The position numbers and the translations under genes are program-made. The notes under the pieces are model-generated. The model was not told the origin of the DNA. It was given only the letters and a program-made list of their open reading frames with translations, and did no database searches. A DNA stretch of 64,000 nucleotides, from NCBI GenBank assembly GCA_947095585.1, contig OX352765.1, positions 16,986,444 through 17,050,443 on the forward strand, written 5' to 3'. How positions within the stretch are numbered: position 1 is the stretch's first letter; each line of letters opens with the position of its first letter. Of this stretch, positions 57,831-64,000 are shown piece by piece. The DNA comes from Nephrocerus scutellatus (Eukaryota > Arthropoda > Insecta > Diptera > Pipunculidae).

Positions 57831-59199
57831 CGGCCGCTCCGTTTGATTAATTTAGACTCATAGATGATAACAAATCACAGTCTTAAATTGGGAAATCGAC
57901 TATATTTGGTTAAACATATATAGAAATATAATGTTACACCTCAACACCTTAATGTACAACGCGTAGTTCTCTCGGAAATTTAAAAGTCATTCAGAATTAT
58001 AATTTTAGAGAGAAGCAATGGCAATCGGATGGATTTTTAACGTTTCCATCACACGCACAAACTGTTCCTGCAGTTAATTGTTCATTCACTTTCTTTCGTG
58101 ACTTCTTCTTTCGTGTGGATAAAAGTAATACGCAATCGACAACATTTTTCGTTTTAATTATTTTTACATTTCATGCACAATTAATTTTCTTCCATTTCGC
58201 AGCATTGTAATGGTACCGGATAAGGTAGTTACCATTTGTACCATACATATACAACAAAGAAATACAAAACAGTGCAGATTAGAACAAATAGGTATCTAAA
58301 CCAAGCATATACTCGTATATGAGTAAAATTTAATTGTACTCACATCAAGCGGAAATATTGTGTGGCGCTAGGTAATTGCACAACAAATCGACGACCACAA
58401 GGCTATGAATCAACTGCAGAACAGAAATTCTCTTCGCTTAACTACAAATTTACGTACACAATTGCATGAAGTTTTCCCAAACGGCCATAGATGGTTGTTA
58501 CAATTAATTACAATCAAACTTGAATGGGACCTGAATATTAAAAGAATATTACAAATGCGATTTGAAGTTAGATAAGGCTGCGTTGTATAATTTATTATTT
58601 ACGAAATTAAAAATTAAATACTCGGTGGACAGAGAAAAAAAAGATATTGTGTGAAAGCGCGAACAAGGTCGAAAGCACCATTTCGAGAATAAGAAGCGCT
58701 AACTAACCAACATTTAAAATGTAAAAGACATCAACACTACAATCCGCATAACAAGCGTTCGCTTTCACCATTACGAAACTCCCCGAAGATTAAATCAGTT
58801 TCCAGGAATTATTCTACGTTTCTACGTCTACCAGGAACGTTTTTTCATCTCGACAGTTCGAGGTTTGTATCATGTCGTGAGTTTTCAGATATAAATGAAT
58901 ACATCATCAACACAACACAGCAACAAAAAAATCTCGAAATGGTGCGATATGACATGACTATGTCATTTGCATTTTGTTCTCAGATTTATCAGCGGGAAAC
59001 AGCAGACGAATATTTCGTTCAGTCTCTGCAAACGAAAATTAAGTTATTTTCCAGCATTAATGATGACATTGGGAAGCTAAAGAGGCATAAAAAAGAAGAG
59101 AATATCTTTAAATTTAAGTTAAAACCTTTGCTGCGAAATGAATCGGATATGGTAGAAAAGAGAACTTATGCTTTTTAAAAAAATTTACTTAACTTGACT
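57831..59199. other. Unassigned AT-rich DNA
   Basis: A 79-codon frame at 58939-59178 (Lys-rich second half) has no recognisable domain. No element recognised. Confidence 0.5.
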
Positions 59200-59782
59200 T
59201 GATCGCTGTTTGGTTCGTTGAGGTACTTTTCAACAACCGTTCAGATGACCTAGAGAGCTGAAATTTTACGAGCAGCTTAGTGTTTAAGGCATTTATGTGA
59301 TCCCGCGTATGGGTGTGGCGCGTGTTATGCTTGGTAAAGTGTACTTTTTTGAGTTCCTTTCTAACCATCTTTAACTCGACTAAGAGAACTTGAATTTTTT
59401 GAACAGTTCAAGGGATTTTACCCTTTTAAGGCATATGTAATATGTGTCACGTGCCACGCGTGTGAAAGTTTAATTTTCAACTTATTTGAGGTTCTTTATA
59501 ACCAACTATTGCGTCCTATGGAGCAGAAATGTTACGGGCTTCTTAGCCTCATGGAACTTTTATTAGTAGATACGTGGCGTGTAAAGTATCTTACGCGTGT
59601 TGCGCATCTGACGCTTTTAGAATTTAGACAACAACGTAGAGAGGTGAAATTTTGGTCTTGGAGTGGGTCTTAGGGGGTTTCGGACGGTCTTGGTGGTCAG
59701 TTGGGTAGGGTAAGTGTGGTGCCGACAGTGAGGAGTGGAGCGTGTGGTGATGCCAGCGGGCAACGCCAGGTATTTCAGCTAG
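59200..59782 (+). repeat. Modular repeat of unknown class, copy 2
   Basis: Four diverged modules share the phrase GACCTAGAGAGCTGAAATTT at about 59247, 59380, 59513 and 59627. The first three are followed by CG-rich blocks (GTGTGGCGCGTGTT near 59313, CACGTGCCACGCGTG near 59448, ACGCGTGTTGCGC near 59590). GGTCTT words follow at 59651-59700. The right end reads GGCAACGCCAGGTATTTCAG then CTAG at 59782, the inverse of the CTAGCTGA that starts the copy at 11003. Downstream (59785-59860) is the ATATAAAAATG...GCTGGACCGATT phrase that in copy 1 lies upstream. Confidence 0.55.
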
Positions 59783-60680
59783 CCTTAGTATATAAAAATG
59801 TTCGTTCCGGGCACGAGCGTCTAAAAATCGAGAGCCGCTGGACCGATTGACATCAAACTTGGACAATATGTTAGTATAGTTAGGTTAGGTTGGAGTGCCT
59901 GTCGGCAGGAAGCCGACCAACTTAGACAAACAGATGGTCCATTGCGATGCAACATGGATCGAGAGGTTTTCTCGCCCTACTCACTGAACCAGTTATATCC
60001 CCCGAGGGGACCGCTGTATCTTACTTTTCGATAGGTTTGATACTTGGCTAAACTCGGAAGATAAAAGGGCCACCGCTGCTAGTACCTAGAATGTCTAGAA
60101 CGGGCACTGTCTTCGTGTGTAGCAGCCTTTCCGTAAAACTGCAGGACCGTACGTGCCTGGGAAAGTTTCTATCCTGTGCGGCCTAGGATATCATGGTATG
60201 GTGACAAAGGATTGGGTTCGAAGTTCCGGACGATACGCTGTGGCGTACCTACGCCCAGGCGCTTATACTGAACGAACTGAGTCCCTTGATGGCAGATCTC
60301 TCCAAGGTCACGTTGGTACTACGGGTACCAGTTGGTTCCGCCCACAGATAAGGTTGATCTCCTTGGAGGTTAGCTGAGTCTGGGCCATCAACTTTTGTTG
60401 ATAACCCTACGTAGTGGGTGGTGGTTTACTACCCAAATGCGGGAGAGCGCTAGCATGGTAACATCAGAGGAAGGCCTGGTGTTACCAAAATCTTTGGTAC
60501 ATCAGAGCCCGACCTAATGTTATCGGTGCGATGATACGTTCTCTGTGGAGTTGCATATCTCAACTGGTTGTCGAAACCAAAGATCGGCCAGGATATTGGT
60601 AGGTCCTGCTCTAACCATTGAGTTGATACTGACACATCAGTCTTTGATGGACCGCGTCCGAAGAGAACCGTGGAATTGTG
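59783..60680. other. Repeat-like tract with TTAGGTTAGGTTGG
   Basis: Richer in GC than its surroundings. At 59880 is TTAGGTTAGGTTGGAGTGCC followed near 59930 by CAGATGGTCCATTGCGATGC. I recall this wording as belonging to interspersed dipteran repeats, possibly untranslated parts of LOA-like elements, but cannot prove it. If so, it could be the 3' UTR of the minus-strand LOA-like copy to its right. No coding match. Confidence 0.35.
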
Positions 60681-60799
60681 CCCTTAGTTGGCGGCGTTCA
60701 CGTTAATCCAAGACATATCTATGAACCAGTTAGACCTTCGAATGAAGAGTAAAAGATTTTGATGTCAGTACTTGACAAATCGTTTAGGTCGTTGTAAAA

Positions 60800-61560
60800 G
60801 AACGATCCCAAATGGAGCTTACGCTTTAGAGAAAGAGCTGTGTATGTCCATGTAGCTTCTGCAGGAGTCATTACAAAATAAACCAATTCTTGTTGCATGG
60901 TTTCCTATAAGACAGTACCCAGTAATTACACCTACCGTAGAGCTTATGTGCACTCTGTTAAGAGAGATCAAACACTTGGAGCGTTTCGGATCCAGCTTTG
61001 GCCACAAGTTATATCATTTGTCTATGCAAGGTTGGTTTTGTCAGTAGCATCCTGCTTTAATATGAGCTTGCATATAGCAATCAGTATGCCTACGGAGCCA
61101 TTTACAGGTAGAAGGGGTAGCGTAGTTCTATTTTTGGCGTGTTCATCGGCCCTTTAATTCCCCAGAATGTCCCTATGCCCCGGTACTTAATACAGGTGAA
61201 CGTTGAACTGCTCCGCCATCTCCCTGAGACACAATCGGTAGTCTAGCGCTACTATAGAGTTCGTAGAGACTGAAGATAGTGATGTCAAAGCTGCTTGACT
61301 AACCGAAAGGATGCGGATATCCTTATTAGATATGATGTTTCTCTTCAGCCAAGACAGAACTTCTGCTTGAGAAATACTACAGTGAGTACGAAGACAGAAA
61401 GAGAGACTTATATTTAGCTTTTTTTAGAAAATACATCCGCCTACACCATCATCAGTTTTTGACCCGTCAGTTTGTCTTCCCATAGTGATCTGGAGGGGAT
61501 GGTGATATGGGGTTAAAGGCCCAATTTGCTACCGAAGGCTTTTTTCCTTTTCTTTATAAC
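60800..61560 (-). mobile_element. LOA-like fragment, close relative of the 26-kb copy
   Basis: Minus strand. CLISLNRVHISSTVGVITGY and HATRIGLFCNDSCRSYMD near 60850-60990 align with the C-terminus at 26400-26510. The RNase H region (61060-61450) aligns with 26600-26990, and the segment at 61500-61550 aligns with 27373-27420. The roughly 360 bp between the last two blocks are absent, a clean deletion at the shared word GTGA. Non-coding through frame changes. Confidence 0.7.
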
Positions 61561-64000
61561 TTCATTATCTTGTATGAGTTCAGCAAATCTTACCGCAAAG
61601 GTTTCTCCAGAAAATCTATCCTTAAAGTTGCTACCCGATAGCTGCGCCTATCATTTATTTTGTGGTATTTACCTAGATATCACATCATACATTAAAAAGT
61701 TAATTGGCACAAACGAACAAGGATAATCGCAATACCCTTATGGCCAATATAAAAGAAAGTTATTACTCTAATCAAAAAAAGTGAAAAGCATCCAATTAAT
61801 TAATCCATAAAGAATATCAAATTTTCTTTTCTTTATTTATTCAATAATTTCAGAAAAGCATCAACAAATGCTACAATTTACACTTCCTTTAAATTTTCAC
61901 CTAATTGCTACGCTGTTTACTCAGAGGAGTAGAGATACACGAGCATAAATAATGTATAGCATAAAAAACCAATGGAATCCACCGGTGTAAGGTGTAAGGA
62001 AAAATGTTTTCTTCATCGAGTAAATATCTTGATGCGAGAGAATCGATAAAGAAAATAAATAAACTTTGCTTGTTGCGGCGAACATATTAAGTGGATCTTA
62101 ATTACCAATTATTGATTACGATGGAGAAGCTGCTTTAAACAATGGCACTGTGAAAGTGGATCACCTTAATTAAATGAGCAAGCAGTTACCACAATTTAAT
62201 TAGAAATGGGTGTCGCGTCATTTAAGGAAAAATTTCACTCATTCTTTGGTTCGTACATTTTGATTAAAAAAAGTTTATTAGAAAAGTTCAAAACTTGATA
62301 AATTTTGGAAAAAAAATTGGACTAACTTTTCTGACAGCGTTCACCGCAAAAAGTGCAAAGATTTTTAAACTTTTCTTGGGTATTATTTACGATAAAACAG
62401 GCTAACAAAATATTAATTTTTCAACTGACCGAGGTTTTTATAGGATATGACATGACATGACAGAAGAACAATTCTTCACTAGGATGCAGAGTTTGGTTTT
62501 GATGAGAAAGCATCGACTTAAAGGCTTAAAGTGGAAATATTGTACCAGCAATATAAGCAACTAACGCTGTCACCTGTCATTCAACGAGCATTGTTTAACA
62601 TCGTCAATCCAGAGAATTTACATTTTATATAAAACTCAAAAATAAAATCTAAAAAAATTCTTTCACCGTTTTCGTCACAGTCATCGGTTATTTGCATAGA
62701 ATTTAAATATTTACTTTTTTTTGCGTTAGTAGAACTAAAGCTGAAATTTATTCTGAATCAAAAAAGCACATCGTGAATGGACATTTTTTGCTGCTCGCTT
62801 AGTGAAAATTAGAAGAAAAAAATGGAAACGAAAATTATTTGCCACTATATATGCAGAGCGATATTTTTACACAAAAAAAAACTATTAATCGAGTTTATCT
62901 CGTCGCATAACTATATATTTGGTTTTGTTTTAAAAAAAAACTCGAACACCAGTGGTAGTGTTATCCTTCAAGCATCCACATCAACACCAGAATAACATTT
63001 GAGGTTTACTCCTAAAAAATCCATGGAATTTTTTGTTGCTGCTAGAAGAGCACTTTGCAAAAATTATAGATTTAAATATGCATTTGCAAAAATAACCTCC
63101 AGTTAGGTGTTTTTTAAATTTTATATAAATTTTCGTTGCTTCAATGTAGAGCTGATTTCGATCTAAATTATGTTCAATGCATAATGGAAAATTACTACTA
63201 TGCGAAAATCATAATACAACTGATCCATAAATTGCAAAATTACTCATCGCTTATCTTTGTACGCTGGATATTGTCCGCCAGGACAATAAACACACTGTGA
63301 AAGCATAATACATTATCTCGCTGCAAACAGCAATAGCTACGGCGGCCCATATGACGACCACATTTAGGCATATAATAGTAAAGAGCTTGTTCGGCCAGGA
63401 GTTAGTAGTTTACGTTCCAAAATTTTCATTATGGACATAAAGATTAGCATGAATGCATGAAATGTACATGGATATCTCAAAAAGGAACATATAAAGTGCA
63501 AATAACAGCGAAATTAGCTGTCCCGCATTCAAATGAAAGTTCAAACTCGAACGAAACTTGCATTTGTAGTAATATTTACAGCAATTATCGGCTATTTGCC
63601 TAATACACATCCTTGAATTAGCGTTGGCTTATATATTTAATGTTTAGCTTTAGATTTTGTGAAATAAATTGGGTTGTCTTCAGTCAGAAGGATAAATACG
63701 AAATTGGTTTAGTTTTTCCATCTGTACCGATCACATGACATTACATAAAACATTTAGCCAAATTAAGTACGTTGGATGGATACGTCCAGGTTATTATACA
63801 CACAGGCAAGCAAGCGTTCGATACAATAAGTATTAACTACGTGGAAAGGCAACGTGAGTGGGAATCACTGCACGAGTTGCATGAAATAATGTGTACGCAT
63901 GTGTGAGCACAAAATAAGTTAGCCGAAGAAAAGCGGGTTAATTATTTTAGTTGTTCCTTTGCATTGCGTGTAATGAGTATAAGAATTTTTTTTTGAAATC
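61561..64000. other. Unassigned AT-rich DNA
   Basis: No gene or element recognised. A small perfect hairpin, ATTGTCC-gcca-GGACAAT, lies at about 63269-63286. Confidence 0.55.

Noticed and set aside
58939..59178. 79-codon Lys-rich frame
   Set aside because: No known domain and no conserved context.
59879..59893. TTAGGTTAGGTTGG, resembling the insect telomere repeat TTAGG
   Set aside because: Only two units, in the middle of an interspersed-repeat-like tract and far from any array; flies in general lack TTAGG telomeres.

Overview
The window reads as gene-poor, AT-rich animal DNA, most likely intergenic or deep-intronic sequence of a fly with a large genome. The evidence is the mix of decayed non-LTR retrotransposon families (RTE-like, LOA-like, CR1/Jockey-like, R1-like), a tRNA-derived SINE family, a Tc1/mariner-type relic, many short microsatellites and recurring ACTCGTAT-type words that I associate with flies. 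The placement in Diptera is an inference. I see no convincing host gene, no rRNA or functional tRNA, no CRISPR array and no LTR retrotransposon. Nearly every recognisable coding stretch is a broken piece of a mobile element.

Layout. 0-2 kb: unassigned. 2-4.2 kb: RTE-like family B fragment meeting a CR1-like fragment tail to tail, then a degenerate tandem array. 6.2-7.8 kb: family A RTE copy with an inverted junction. 10.6-13.1 kb: a full SINE, a modular repeat of unknown class, then a CR1-like RT. 16-18 kb: SINE, then three same-strand LOA-like 3' pieces and a 66-bp triplication. 21.5-24.5 kb: family A copy abutting a LOA-like copy head to head, the latter carrying an in-frame SINE fragment. 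26.2-29.1 kb: LOA-like, SINE, Jockey/CR1-like. 32.3-34.2 kb: CR1 relic and a family A copy on +. 35-37 kb: CGTTA-rich tract, family B copy with a 12-bp hairpin, and a solo family A 3' end. 38.2-42.3 kb: the longest family A copy, a mariner-type relic, SINE and CR1 3' end. 44.5-46.9 kb: SINE and a family A copy. 48.5 kb: a 251-bp inverted-repeat (MITE-like) element. 49.7-53.8 kb: CR1 3' end, SINE, a non-LTR ORF1 with coiled coil, R1-like and LOA-like pieces. 55.5-57.8 kb: RT relic, 108-bp tandem repeat, SINE scrap, family B copy. 59.2-61.6 kb: second modular repeat, an unassigned repeat-like tract, LOA-like copy.

Roughly two fifths of the window can be assigned to mobile DNA by eye. The families keep their terminal signatures despite decay: family A RTE ends in (TGA)n, family B in (TAAG)n and the SINE in (ATT)n. 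Almost every RT copy has lost its catalytic centre by substitution or frameshift; only two YADD boxes remain intact, both in broken elements. The items that look least described are the SINE with its two conserved 3' hairpins, the CTAGCTGA-bounded modular repeat and the 251-bp inverted-repeat element.
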